From the NCBI GenBank assembly GCA_023229765.1, contig JALNYO010000006.1, forward strand, positions 75,207 through 139,206: a stretch of 64,000 nucleotides of DNA. The letters are read 5' to 3'. The stretch is from Syntrophales bacterium (GTDB taxonomy: Bacteria > Desulfobacterota > Syntrophia > Syntrophales > UBA5619). The notes under the pieces are model-generated. The model was not told where the DNA came from. It searched no databases and saw nothing but the letters and a program-made list of their open reading frames with translations. Within the stretch, counting starts at the first letter, position 1, and each line of letters begins with the position of its first letter. Positions 35,878 through 45,008 of the stretch are shown here, one piece after another. The position numbers were made by a program, and so were the translations under genes.

Positions 35878-35989
35878 TTTAAAATTCCCTTCTTTCAATA
35901 GCTGTTAATCTCTGTTTACGCTGTTTGTCTTGTTGGGGCACGGCATGCCGTGTCCCTGCTTGCCATTGTCGAACCGCAACCCCTGAAAA

Positions 35990-36023
35990 CAAAAAAGCCG
36001 CGATCCTTTGCGGGGTCGCGGCT
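35990..36023 (-). terminator. Intrinsic terminator in the ilv leader (attenuator)
   Basis: On the minus strand AGCCGCGA (36023-36016) pairs with TCGCGGCT (36003-35996), extended by CC/GG inside, and is followed at once by a run of six T and then GTTTT. It lies 22 bases after the leader-peptide stop and 110 bases before ilvB, the position of a transcription attenuator. Confidence 0.85.
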
Positions 36024-36044
36024 CGCATCTTCTATTTGATTGTG

Positions 36045-36155
36045 TCAAAGACGCCGAGCAGCAACCCTCCCGGGGATAATTACTACTACTACGCCCGATA
36101 TAAGCGATAACGCGTTAAGATAAATCTCTGATTTCTTAATAAACTGATTATTCAT
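36045..36155 (-). CDS. ilvL: ilv leader peptide (attenuation)
   Basis: A 36-codon frame beginning ATG at 36155, preceded by a GGGAAGAG ribosome site. It contains LNALSLISG, then four consecutive GTA valine codons and two isoleucine codons (VVVVII), and ends RRL before TGA. Of its 36 residues, 15 are Ile, Leu or Val. It lies between a consensus promoter and the intrinsic terminator. Ribosome stalling at these codons when branched-chain aminoacyl-tRNAs are scarce would favour read-through into ilvBNC. The mechanism is inferred from the known ilv attenuators. Confidence 0.8.
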   Translation of the reverse strand: MNNQFIKKSEIYLNALSLISGVVVVIIPGRVAARRL

Positions 36156-36211
36156 GGCTCTTCCCGTTTATGAACATTAATCTTCGCTTTTCGTTCCTGT
36201 TTGTGGCGTCT

Positions 36212-36240
36212 TTCATAGCAAAAAGAAAATGGCTTGTCAA
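36212..36240 (-). promoter_or_regulatory. Sigma70-type promoter of ilvL-ilvBNC
   Basis: Minus strand: TTGACA (36240-36235), 17-base spacer, TATGAA (36217-36212). The predicted start near 36205 gives a leader of about 50 bases before the leader peptide. Confidence 0.72.
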
Positions 36241-36257
36241 GAAGGTTTTCCGGGGCG

Positions 36258-37595
36258 CTATGCAAATAGTTTTTCCAGCTCCCGACGAAGCTTGTAGGCA
36301 TGTGTTGTCTCATCCATCGCTACATCATCCCAGCAGAGCATCTGGCCTTGCTTAACCGGACGAATGACTTTGACGTCATGTGCGAGTCCCAAGGGCAATC
36401 CGCCCAGGGCGACCGATTTTTGCGCCGGCAGCAATTTCCCCCAGACGGTGTAACCGCCTTCACCATCGAGGATAGTTCCCGGCTGCAGATCGCTTTTGGC
36501 GGTTGCCGCCACATCGGCATTCCAGCATTGCGCTGAGCCCGTTGCTTCCCTACGCAACGCCACGCTCGCCACCGATATGCCAACCTCCAGGCCGATCAGA
36601 TGCCAGCGCTTATAGAGTGTGAAATATCTTCCGCTGGGATCCGTATGGGCGTTGTATTCCTCAAAACAGTTTTTGATGTATTCTGTCTCGGCCTCCACTG
36701 TCACCCAAACACCCATGCGGATGTCATAAGGGATCTTTCTGCCGTCCACCTCCAGCGAGGAAATGACTTCGACCATCCCCTTTTTTTCCAGAACGCCGCC
36801 CTCGGAAATTGGGCGGGTTACATAAGGAATATCCTCAACGCTGGCCGGAGGGTAAAGCAATCCATTGCTGGGCACAGACAATCCGGTGGCATTGGCGACG
36901 GCGGCGCTCTCAATGGCAGGTTTAGAGCCATCCAGAAAACTGTTGAACATCTTCGGGTTCAAGCCGCCCCGTGCCGCCTGCTCCGGCGTGAGCCCGTAAT
37001 AGCCCCAGACGGTATCGGGCGTGGATTGATTGAAGTGGGGGAGCCACTTATGGCCGCGACCGGCGGCAACAACCGGAAAACCGCACGTCCTTGCCCAATC
37101 CACCAAATCGCAAATCAGGGCCGGCTGATCGCCGAAGGCCAGTGAATAGACCACCCCCGCTTCCGCAGCCTTCCGGGCAAGCAGGGGGCCGCAAAAGGCA
37201 TCGGCTTCGACTGTCACGTTGACGACGTGTTTGCCATGCCTGAAAGCGAGAAGGCAGTGTTCAACCGCGGCGAGCGGATGTCCCGTGCATTCAACGATGA
37301 CGTCAATGGCCGGATGTTTGACCAGCGCCTCCCAATCCTCGGAAATGCAGGTGAACCCCGTTTTTAGCGCGTCATCGAAGGATGCGGCAGCGGATTGCTG
37401 ATCCTTCCAGCCAACGCGCGCCAGGTTGCGTTTGGCCCCTTCGGGCGAGAGATCAGCGATGCCGACTAAATGAACGCCGGGGATATTGGGCAGTTGCGCC
37501 AGGTACATCGAACCAAACTTTCCGGCGCCGATTAGTCCCACACGGATTGCTTGATGATTGGCGGCGAGTTGTTGCAGTTTTGCATGCAGGCTCAT
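36258..37595 (-). CDS. NAD(P)-dependent oxidoreductase with C-terminal SAF domain
   Basis: A 445-residue protein. The N-terminal Rossmann fold has VGLIGAGKFGSMYL (about 20-33) and DVIVECTGHPLAAVEHC, as in homoserine-dehydrogenase-like and Gfo/Idh-type enzymes. The C-terminal 80 residues are an SAF domain (DLQPGTILDGEGGYTVWGKLL ... VIRPVKQGQMLCWDDVAMD). This combination is found in sugar-acid and polyol catabolic oxidoreductases. ATG at 37595 follows GGGGGGAA. It is separated from the amidase by 178 bases containing its own promoter. Confidence 0.78.
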   Translation of the reverse strand: MSLHAKLQQLAANHQAIRVGLIGAGKFGSMYLAQLPNIPGVHLVGIADLSPEGAKRNLARVGWKDQQSAAASFDDALKTGFTCISEDWEALVKHPAIDVIVECTGHPLAAVEHCLLAFRHGKHVVNVTVEADAFCGPLLARKAAEAGVVYSLAFGDQPALICDLVDWARTCGFPVVAAGRGHKWLPHFNQSTPDTVWGYYGLTPEQAARGGLNPKMFNSFLDGSKPAIESAAVANATGLSVPSNGLLYPPASVEDIPYVTRPISEGGVLEKKGMVEVISSLEVDGRKIPYDIRMGVWVTVEAETEYIKNCFEEYNAHTDPSGRYFTLYKRWHLIGLEVGISVASVALRREATGSAQCWNADVAATAKSDLQPGTILDGEGGYTVWGKLLPAQKSVALGGLPLGLAHDVKVIRPVKQGQMLCWDDVAMDETTHAYKLRRELEKLFA

Positions 37596-37650
37596 AAAGT
37601 TCCCCCCTGGAGATGAGCAGAAAATGATGTTGACACTGTTTTTCTGTGAT

Positions 37651-37679
37651 ATTATAGGGGAAACAATTAACGTAGTCAA
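37651..37679 (-). promoter_or_regulatory. Sigma70-type promoter of the SAF-domain oxidoreductase
   Basis: Minus strand: TTGACT (37679-37674), 17-base spacer, TATAAT (37656-37651), about 55 bases upstream of the ATG. Confidence 0.7.
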
Positions 37680-37773
37680 GAACACTCGCCAGAACACTCG
37701 CCGGGTTTCAACATAAGGGCAGTTCCGCAAAGCCGCACTGGATTTTGCGGTGGTCTAAAGATTATGACCTTGC

Positions 37774-39108
37774 TTAACCTCTTGCGTGGAACGGGGTCCA
37801 GACGGGAAAGGGCAGCCGCTCTTCGCACCAAAGGGCCGTGGACAAGACAAGATCGTCATTCCCTGCGGCGCCGACAATCTGCAAACCCAGGGGCAGGCCC
37901 CGGGGGCCCAAGCCCGTCGGGATGGTGACGGCCGGAACGCCGCAGAGGCTCCAGATGGAGCAGAAGGCAGGGTTGCCCGTCTGGGCAAGGGTGGCCGGCG
38001 CCTCGCCTGTTGCGGGCGGGGTGATGATGGCGTCGAACCGGGCAAGAAAAAGCCTCAGTTCGTCCCGGAGGCGAAGGCGTTGGGAAAGGGCCTGCTGATA
38101 GGCAACCACTCCGATCTTTGATCCTTTGGCAATGATGTCCCGCAGGGTTGCGCTCAAAAGCGGGGCATGGCTGAGCGCAAGTTCCTCCATGTTAAAGGCC
38201 GCTTCGGCCGCCATGAGCGTCTGGATCGTTCCTTGCGCAAGCTCGAAGCTCTCCGGCAGTTCACACTCTTCAACGCGGGCGCCGCCTGTCCGCAATCTTG
38301 CGATTGTGTTTTGGAAATTTTGCCGGGCGTGTTCATCGGCCTGTTCCCAGACTGGGGTTTTTATGGCCGCCAAAAACGGTGAGGCGCCGCGTTTGACGAT
38401 GGCGGGGGAGATGTGCGCATTTTCGGCGGACAGTGAAGCCGCAAACCAGGCGGCATCTGCGACGCTGCGGGTAAAGACGCCCGGCTGATCCAGCGTGTGG
38501 CTGAATGTCAGAGCCCCCTCTACCGGGATAACCCCCTGGGTCGGCTTGAACCCCACTATCCCGCAAAAAGCGGCGGGGCGGATGACGGAGCCGTTGGTCT
38601 GCGTTCCTATGGCGGCGGGGACAAAACCGGCTGCAACCGCCGCTGCCGAGCCGCTGGAAGAGCCGCCCGGCGTATGGAGTATGTTCCAGGGGTTGCGAGT
38701 CTTGCCGGGCGCATAAAAGGCGCATTCCGCGGTAACGGTCTTTCCCATTACAAAGGCGCCCTGCTCCTGGAGTCGTTCTACCACACGGGCCGATTTTTCA
38801 GGAATATTGCCGGCAAATGCCGGAGAACCCATTTCCGTCGGCACGCCGGCGGTGGCGTAGATATCCTTCACCCCGACGGGTATCCCCTGCAGCGGGCCGG
38901 GCGCCTCCCCCTCCTTGAGGCGGCGATCGGAAAGGCGGGCGGCCCGCAGGGCCGCCTCTGGCTCAAACCATGCCCAGGCGCGGATTTCTTCATCATCCAG
39001 GCTAATCCTCGCAAGCAGCGCCCGCGTGTATTCTTCGGAGGTGAAACGCTTTTCCGCAATTCCCTTAACCGCGTCAATCAGGCTTAAGGCAGAAAGCGGC
39101 CTATCCAT
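37774..39108 (-). CDS. Amidase-signature-family hydrolase
   Basis: A 444-residue amidase. The Ser-cisSer-Lys catalytic set is visible: Lys in GIPVGVKDIYA (about 75-85) and the serines in PGGSSSGSAAAVAAG (about 147-161), then TQTNGSVIRPAAFCGIVGFKPT. GatA-like but without the neighbouring gatB/gatC genes, so more probably a catabolic amidase. Its ATG overlaps the end of the dehydrogenase gene by eight bases, indicating translational coupling. Confidence 0.85.
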   Translation of the reverse strand: MDRPLSALSLIDAVKGIAEKRFTSEEYTRALLARISLDDEEIRAWAWFEPEAALRAARLSDRRLKEGEAPGPLQGIPVGVKDIYATAGVPTEMGSPAFAGNIPEKSARVVERLQEQGAFVMGKTVTAECAFYAPGKTRNPWNILHTPGGSSSGSAAAVAAGFVPAAIGTQTNGSVIRPAAFCGIVGFKPTQGVIPVEGALTFSHTLDQPGVFTRSVADAAWFAASLSAENAHISPAIVKRGASPFLAAIKTPVWEQADEHARQNFQNTIARLRTGGARVEECELPESFELAQGTIQTLMAAEAAFNMEELALSHAPLLSATLRDIIAKGSKIGVVAYQQALSQRLRLRDELRLFLARFDAIITPPATGEAPATLAQTGNPAFCSIWSLCGVPAVTIPTGLGPRGLPLGLQIVGAAGNDDLVLSTALWCEERLPFPVWTPFHARG

Positions 39109-40078
39109 GCTTGACCTCCGGATTAAGCAGGTCCGGGGGATTGCCGGCAGTCAGGGCGGCGACGAGATTTTCCGCAGCCTTCATCGCCATTCTCAGGCGG
39201 GTCTTTTCAGAAGAACTGGCGATATGGGGCGAAAGCACCACATTGGTCAGCTCCCGGAATCCCGGATTCAGCGCCGGTTCCCCCTCAAAGACATCCAGCC
39301 CGGCGCCCGCGATTGCACCCGAGCGCAGCGCCGCGATGAGGGCTTTGTCATCAACCACCCCCCCCCGGGCAGCATTGATGAGAATAGCGGATTTTTTCAT
39401 CCGCGACAGCTCCTGCGCGCCGATCAGATGATGGGTCTGCTGGTTGTAAGGCACATGGAGGGTAACGATGTCCGCACGGCTCAGGAGTTCCTCTTTTGGC
39501 ACATAGCGCGCCCGGCAGGCTGATTCGAGCTCCGGCGAAACGCGGTTTTGATTGTGGTAAAGCACCTCCATGTCGAATCCGAGCGCCCGGCGCGCCACGG
39601 CCTGCCCGATTCTTCCCATGCCGATGATTCCCAGCGTTGCCTGATGGATGTCAAGACCCAGCAACTGCTTCAGTTCCCACTTTTCCCATTTACCGTCCCG
39701 GAGGTACCGCTCCGCTTCGGTCAGCCGGCGGGCCGCGGCGAGGATCAGCGTCCAGGTGAAATCGGCGGTTGTATCGTCCAGAACGCCGGGGGTGTTAGTG
39801 GCCATGACGCCATGGGCGCTGCAGGCGGCAAGATCTATATTGTTGTAGCCGACGGCGATATTGCATACCGCCTTCAGGTGGGGGCAGCGCTCCAGCAGCT
39901 CCCCGTCGATCCGCTCGGTCAGGGCGATCATGGCCCCGTCCTTGTCGGCAAGCCTCTTCGCCAATTCCTCGGCGGTAAGCACGCTGTCTTCCTGATTGGC
40001 CTCAATCTCGAAATGAGCCGCCAGAAAATTCAGCGCCTCAGCAAATACCTCCCGCGTGATCAATATCTTTTTTTTCAT
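39101..40078 (-). CDS. D-2-hydroxyacid dehydrogenase (glyoxylate/hydroxypyruvate reductase type)
   Basis: A 325-residue NAD-dependent dehydrogenase. The Rossmann loop is LGIIGMGRIGQAVARRALG, and the catalytic Arg, Glu and His lie in INAARGGVVDD, DVFEGEP and LSPHIASSS. Closest in pattern to glyoxylate/hydroxypyruvate reductases. ATG at 40078 (MKKKILITREVF) is preceded by GGAAGGAAG. Coupled to the amidase; with the SAF-domain enzyme it suggests catabolism of a hydroxy-acid amide or similar compound. Confidence 0.85.
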   Translation of the reverse strand: MKKKILITREVFAEALNFLAAHFEIEANQEDSVLTAEELAKRLADKDGAMIALTERIDGELLERCPHLKAVCNIAVGYNNIDLAACSAHGVMATNTPGVLDDTTADFTWTLILAAARRLTEAERYLRDGKWEKWELKQLLGLDIHQATLGIIGMGRIGQAVARRALGFDMEVLYHNQNRVSPELESACRARYVPKEELLSRADIVTLHVPYNQQTHHLIGAQELSRMKKSAILINAARGGVVDDKALIAALRSGAIAGAGLDVFEGEPALNPGFRELTNVVLSPHIASSSEKTRLRMAMKAAENLVAALTAGNPPDLLNPEVKHG

Positions 40079-40134
40079 GCTTCCTTCCTCTTTCCCCTCT
40101 AACATGATGAAAATCTATGCGGAGCGCGTGAAAA

Positions 40135-41151
40135 TCATAAGGCTCGCTCTGCGCCCGCGATGGTAACGGACGTCTTGAGCGCCCCGGTTTGCTCCTGCAT
40201 GAAGACAATCATGAAGGGGATTTCACCGTTCGGCAAAACCCGCTCGCCGGAGAAGTCGCTTCCCTGGGGAATAGACAGCTCCCGCTGAATCTCCGCCTCC
40301 GTCATTGCCCCCAGTTCCTCGTCCGTCAGAGTATTGCCGCAATAGACTATCTTTTGCCCGAGGACAACATCATAGGGGTCGGCAACGACCAGGCGCACTT
40401 TTATTCCGGAAACCGGATAGGCGGCCTGATTCACGACAATCCCCTCAATAACATGGAGACTGCCCGTGATGATGTTCGTGACGGTGCGCTGGCGCAAATC
40501 CTTTACCAGCAAGGCTTCAAACGGCGCCTTTGTGTCCGTCTTCTCCACCGGAACAAGGTTTTCCAAAACGGGAATACCCTGGAGATAGGGAGCAGCCTCC
40601 TTCAGCGCTTCACTTCTGATCTCAGGAGAAACGAACAAAACAACGGCGCCTGCGACAATCGCGATGAATAAAAGGAGCGCAATCAGCGCAAGGATAATTC
40701 TTCCCCAGCGTCGCCGCTTTTTGGGTCGTTGCTGCGGCTTGGCAACCTTCTCCCGGAGCTCCTCCTCTGTTTCATTCACCTGACCAAGGAGTGACAAATC
40801 CTCAGGTTTTATATCGTGATCAGGGAGGCCCGATAAGGGGTCGCTTTTAACATCGATCACCGGCTCACTTTCCGCTAAAGGCTGCTCGGCAAGCGGGGCT
40901 GCCTGCGTGATTTTCTCATCTGCATTTCCCATGGTTCCGTTGCCCGGAGGAAAACGATCATCGGGCGCCCGCTTGGCATCGCTGATTCTGACCGAAGCGA
41001 TCTCGTCCGACTCCCCCAAGCGGTGGTTGGCCGGTTGCAGCTGGAAAAAAACATTCTGGCAGCGGCTGCAGCGCACCCAGGCGCCGTCGCCCGCAAGCAA
41101 AGAATCATCAAATCTGTACTGGGTTTCACACTTCGGGCACTGTATAATCAT
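40135..41151 (-). CDS. Zinc-ribbon MJ0042 / DUF3426 membrane protein
   Basis: A 338-residue protein. The N-terminal zinc ribbon MJ0042 has CPKC (5-8) and CSRC (about 33-36). A variable linker leads to a basic segment RPKKRRRWGR and one transmembrane helix (IILALIALLLFIAIVAGAVVLFV, about 149-172). The C-terminal DUF3426 domain (about 200-338) would be outside and resembles a beta-sandwich. The zinc ribbon would be cytoplasmic. Function unknown. Confidence 0.8.
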   Translation of the reverse strand: MIIQCPKCETQYRFDDSLLAGDGAWVRCSRCQNVFFQLQPANHRLGESDEIASVRISDAKRAPDDRFPPGNGTMGNADEKITQAAPLAEQPLAESEPVIDVKSDPLSGLPDHDIKPEDLSLLGQVNETEEELREKVAKPQQRPKKRRRWGRIILALIALLLFIAIVAGAVVLFVSPEIRSEALKEAAPYLQGIPVLENLVPVEKTDTKAPFEALLVKDLRQRTVTNIITGSLHVIEGIVVNQAAYPVSGIKVRLVVADPYDVVLGQKIVYCGNTLTDEELGAMTEAEIQRELSIPQGSDFSGERVLPNGEIPFMIVFMQEQTGALKTSVTIAGAERAL

Positions 41152-41199
41152 AGCCCCTCCTTACATTCAGACAATTTATAAACATTAAGCTTCGCTTAT

Positions 41200-41727
41200 T
41201 TAATTTCCCCTTAATACGCGTACTTCAGGAAAATAACGATATTTTTCGTCACAATCAAGCCCGTACCCGACAACAAACTCATCAGGAATGGAAAAGCCGA
41301 CGTAATCGGCCGTAAAGGGCAAGCGTCTCCGGGACGGCTTGTCGAGCAGGACGCAGACCTTCAGCGACGCCGGCTGCCGTTGCTTCATAATATCAACAAG
41401 GGAAGAAAGGGTGAAGCCCGTATCCAATATGTCCTCCACGATCAGCAGATCGCGTCCCGTAACCGACGTCTCGACATCCTTGCCCAGCACGATCCGCCCC
41501 GAACTTACCTGATTTCTTCCGTAACTCGCAATCCGGACAAAATCAACGGCACTGGGAATCTGGATCATGCGGATCAGATCAGCCATAAAAATGAAGGCGC
41601 CTTTGAGAACACCAACCACAAGCAGATCCTTCCCCTGATAATCTCGGGTTATGCCGGCCGCCAATTCTGTTACCCGGCCCATAATTTCCTCTTTCGGCAA
41701 GAGCACCTCGGTCGCCGATTCTTTCAC
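41200..41727 (-). CDS. hpt: Hypoxanthine phosphoribosyltransferase
   Basis: A 175-residue purine-salvage enzyme. The PRPP loop is DLLIVEDILDTGFTL, the flexible loop region reads RIASYGRNQVSSGRI, and the C-terminal IPDEFVVGYGLDCDEKYR is the HPRT signature. It forms IMP/GMP from hypoxanthine/guanine. I use the GTG at 41727, eight bases after GGGGGG, which gives the usual length; an upstream ATG at 41820 would add 31 atypical residues. Confidence 0.88.
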   Translation of the reverse strand: MKESATEVLLPKEEIMGRVTELAAGITRDYQGKDLLVVGVLKGAFIFMADLIRMIQIPSAVDFVRIASYGRNQVSSGRIVLGKDVETSVTGRDLLIVEDILDTGFTLSSLVDIMKQRQPASLKVCVLLDKPSRRRLPFTADYVGFSIPDEFVVGYGLDCDEKYRYFPEVRVLRGN

Positions 41728-42031
41728 TACAGCCCCCCATTGCCATCTGCCGCACGGCTTTTCAGTGTTTGCCTGACACCATAGTCCTTTTTCAACCTTA
41801 GCTTTTCCTGCCCCTAACATGGCGTTTGCTCAAGAGGATGGAACCAAGCCGGAAGAATGGTCGCCCACTCCCGCAAAAAAGCTATTTTGGGACACTAAAC
41901 GACACCGTAAAGCCTGTCAATAAAAAACATAAAAAATAAACCTGATTGCAGTCCTATTGCTAAAATGTTACTGAACGCAGCCAAAATAACGAACCGATTT
42001 TATGCAGACTTTCTGCGAGAAAAGGAAGTAA
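41728..42031. other. Divergent intergenic region, no gene seen
   Basis: Between divergent hpt and the radical SAM gene. AT-rich from about 41880. It must hold both promoters, but I see no near-consensus pair of hexamers, and no repeat. Confidence 0.4.
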
Positions 42032-44584
42032 ATGACCAATTTTCCAGCAATTAATCTTGACGATATCCTTCTTTCCGTCGAAAAGCCGAGCCGCTACACG
42101 GGAGGTGAATTGAACGCCGTCCGCAAGGATCCGGCAGGACGTCTCAGTTTCGCCCTTGCCTTCCCGGACGTTTACGAAATCGGGATGTCGCATCTCGGGC
42201 TCCAGATACTGTACGGGATTCTCAACAGGATGCCGGATGTCCTCTGCGAACGCTGTTACGCCCCCTGGCCGGACATGGAGGAGAAACTCCGCCAGCACGG
42301 ACTTCCCCTCTGCTCGCTGGAATCACGCCGCCCGCTTTCCGCCTTCGACATCGTCGGCTTTTCCCTCCAGTACGAGCTTTCCTATACGAATATCCTCATG
42401 ATGCTCGATCTGGGAGGGATTCCCCTGAAGCGGGGAGAACGGGGAGACAAGCACCCGCTGATAGTCGCCGGCGGCCCCGCGGCCTTCAACCCTGCCCCGC
42501 TTGCCGATTTTATCGACCTTTTTGTCATCGGCGAGGGAGAGGAGGTCATCTCGGAAATAGCGCTTTCGGTACGGGAGGTACGAGGTAGAGGCGGAAACAG
42601 GGAGGAGCAGCTTGCGGCTCTGGCCACCATCCCGGGAATCTACGTTCCTTCCGTCCATCAGGAAAACGAACGGATAAAAATGCGGATAATCGCCGATCCC
42701 AGCAGATGGCGCGAACCGCTTACCCCAATCGTGCCGCTGATGAAGACCATTCACGACCGGATAAGCCTGGAGATCGCCCGGGGCTGTACGCGGGGCTGCC
42801 GCTTTTGTCAGGCGGGAATGGTATGGCGTCCGGTTCGGGAAAGAACGCCCTTCGTACTCGAGGAAATGGCCGAAGGGATGCTGAAAGCGACCGGTCATAA
42901 CGAAATATCACTGCTCTCGCTCAGTTCCGGAGACTATTCCCATATCGAATCGCTGCTGGCAACGCTGATGGACCGTTATTATCCACAGCGCATCGCGATG
43001 GCGCTGCCCTCGCTGCGCGCTGAGACAATCACCCCCCGGCTGATAGAGGATATCAGGCGGGTCCGGAAGACCAGCTTTACCCTCGCCCCGGAAGCGGGCA
43101 CCCAGCGGCTGCGGGATGCCATCAACAAGGGGAACACCGAGGAGGCGCTGCTGACAACGACGGAGCGGGTGTTTGCTGCCGGCTGGCGAGGAGTGAAACT
43201 CTACTTCATGCTGGGCCTTCCCGGGGAACGTAAGGAGGATCTCGAAGGCATCATCGAGCTTGCCCACAAGGTTCTGCGGACGGCAAAAAACCGGGGACAG
43301 GTTACGGTGAGCCTCTCAACCTTTGTCCCGAAACCGCACACCCCTTTCCAGTGGGAGCGCCAGATCGGGATCGAGGAAATAAACGAACGGCAGGATTTCT
43401 TCAAGCAGCGTCTCAAAAACCGCAGCATCAGCGTCAAATGGCACGATGCCCGGATGAGCCAGCTCGAAGGCATTTTTTCCCGCGCGGGAGCGGAAACCGG
43501 GGCGCTGATCGAACAGGCGTACCGCCTCGGCTGCCGGTTCGACGGCTGGGGCGACAAACTCCGTTTTGATTTATGGCAGGAGGCCTTGCGCCGGACAGGA
43601 ATCGACGCCGCTGCCTATCTGCGGGCACGCTCTCTTGACGAAAAACTGCCCTGGGAAATTATCGACTGCGGTGTAAGCCGTGAATTCCTGCTTGCCGAAG
43701 CCGCAAAAGCCAAAACAGAAACGGCAACGCCGGACTGCCGCACCGGCCCGTGCAGCAACTGCGGCGTCTGCGACCATAAGACCATCAGGGTCGTTACCGC
43801 CCCCAAGGACGCTCCGGCCGGTCAGTTTATCTCCACCTTCGCAAAAGCGCCGCTTTCTGCCGGGCGGGAGCGAAGTTTTCGCCTGCGCTTTACGAAACTT
43901 GGCGCGGCGCGGTTTCTTTCCCACCTGGAACTTTCGTCCGCGCTCAGCCGGGCGATGATGATGGGGGGTATCTTTTTCGCCTATTCCCAGGGTTTTCATC
44001 CCCATCCGCTGATCTCGTTTTCCGCGGCCACGTCGGTCGGCATGGAAAGCCATTGCGAGCTCGCCGACATCCGCATCCATGATCCCGAAATCGCAATTCC
44101 CGAGCTTCCGGCCCTGATCAACGGCGGCCTTCCGGAGGGTGTGCGGGTGACGGCAATCCGGGAACTGCTTCCCAACGACTATTCCCTTGCTAAACTGACG
44201 ACGGGATTTAATTATACGATTGTTTTGCCGGATAAAATTGAGAAAGGCAACCTGGGGCAAATTGAGGAAGCGATGCAGCGCTTTCTGGCGGAGCAGCATT
44301 TTCTGGTCAACCGGGGAAACGATCCCAAGGCCGGCGCCTCTTCCCCCAAAGAAAACATCAAAGATATTCGCCCGTTCGTGGCGGCAATGACGCTCGACGG
44401 AGCCGCAGGGGTTATTCACCTTTCTGCGAACGCCGGCGCAGTGGGCACAATCCGTCCGGCGGAGCTTCTGACCTCGCTGTTCGGCTTCACCGACGAGGAA
44501 TCCCACCGATTTCGCATTGTCAAAACTGCCGTGCGCGCGGCCGTTTTTGCCGGAGCTGACGATCGGAAAATTTTTCTGGGGTGA
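42032..44584 (+). CDS. Radical SAM protein TIGR03960 fused to DUF2344
   Basis: An 850-residue fusion. The N-terminal part is the TIGR03960 radical SAM family: B12-like binding region (FPDVYEIGMSHLGLQILYG), cluster motif CTRGCRFCQAG (about 251-261) and TSFTLAPEAGTQRLRDAINKG. The C-terminal 240 residues are the DUF2344/TIGR03936 domain (RLRFTKLGAARFLSHLELSSALSRAM), with a small Cys cluster CSNCGVC between. In many genomes this gene lies just upstream of rplU-rpmA-obg, as here, which suggests an RNA-modification or ribosome role. The reaction is unknown. Confidence 0.9.
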   Translation: MTNFPAINLDDILLSVEKPSRYTGGELNAVRKDPAGRLSFALAFPDVYEIGMSHLGLQILYGILNRMPDVLCERCYAPWPDMEEKLRQHGLPLCSLESRRPLSAFDIVGFSLQYELSYTNILMMLDLGGIPLKRGERGDKHPLIVAGGPAAFNPAPLADFIDLFVIGEGEEVISEIALSVREVRGRGGNREEQLAALATIPGIYVPSVHQENERIKMRIIADPSRWREPLTPIVPLMKTIHDRISLEIARGCTRGCRFCQAGMVWRPVRERTPFVLEEMAEGMLKATGHNEISLLSLSSGDYSHIESLLATLMDRYYPQRIAMALPSLRAETITPRLIEDIRRVRKTSFTLAPEAGTQRLRDAINKGNTEEALLTTTERVFAAGWRGVKLYFMLGLPGERKEDLEGIIELAHKVLRTAKNRGQVTVSLSTFVPKPHTPFQWERQIGIEEINERQDFFKQRLKNRSISVKWHDARMSQLEGIFSRAGAETGALIEQAYRLGCRFDGWGDKLRFDLWQEALRRTGIDAAAYLRARSLDEKLPWEIIDCGVSREFLLAEAAKAKTETATPDCRTGPCSNCGVCDHKTIRVVTAPKDAPAGQFISTFAKAPLSAGRERSFRLRFTKLGAARFLSHLELSSALSRAMMMGGIFFAYSQGFHPHPLISFSAATSVGMESHCELADIRIHDPEIAIPELPALINGGLPEGVRVTAIRELLPNDYSLAKLTTGFNYTIVLPDKIEKGNLGQIEEAMQRFLAEQHFLVNRGNDPKAGASSPKENIKDIRPFVAAMTLDGAAGVIHLSANAGAVGTIRPAELLTSLFGFTDEESHRFRIVKTAVRAAVFAGADDRKIFLG

Positions 44585-44621
44585 TAAAATTGTTGCCCAC
44601 GCAACAAGCTGATAAATTGTC

Positions 44622-44651
44622 TTGACAAAAGTGCCTTCCTTTCGGTATCAT
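44622..44651 (+). promoter_or_regulatory. Promoter of rplU-rpmA
   Basis: TTGACA (44622-44627), 18-base spacer, TATCAT (44646-44651), about 34 bases before the rplU ATG. Confidence 0.65.
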
Positions 44652-44684
44652 CGGCGTTCAAAATTTTTTAGAGGGATATGAGCC

Positions 44685-44996
44685 ATGTATGCAGTGATAA
44701 AAACAGGCGGCAAGCAGCAAAGGGTCTCTGAAGGAGACGTGGTAGCCATTGAGAAGATAAATGGCGCAAAAGGGGATACGGTCGTTTTTGACCAGGTTCT
44801 CATGGTCGGCAAAGACGATGATATCCGGATCGGCAGGCCCGTTGTTGAGGGCGCCAAGGTGACCGGCGAAATAGTCTGTCAGACAAAGGGTGACAAGATA
44901 GTCGTCTTCAAGATGAAAAAAAGGAAGGGCTATCACAAGAAGATTGGTCACCGTCAGGAACTGACCAGCATGAAAATCAAGGAAATATCCATTTAG
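44685..44996 (+). CDS. rplU: 50S ribosomal protein L21
   Basis: A 103-residue protein of normal length. YAVIKTGGKQQRVSEGD at the N-terminus and KRKGYHKKIGHRQ near the C-terminus are the L21 signatures. AGAGGG-type ribosome site upstream. Twelve bases separate it from rpmA, the conserved order. Confidence 0.98.
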   Translation: MYAVIKTGGKQQRVSEGDVVAIEKINGAKGDTVVFDQVLMVGKDDDIRIGRPVVEGAKVTGEIVCQTKGDKIVVFKMKKRKGYHKKIGHRQELTSMKIKEISI

Positions 44997-45008
44997 GGGG
45001 AAGACGCT

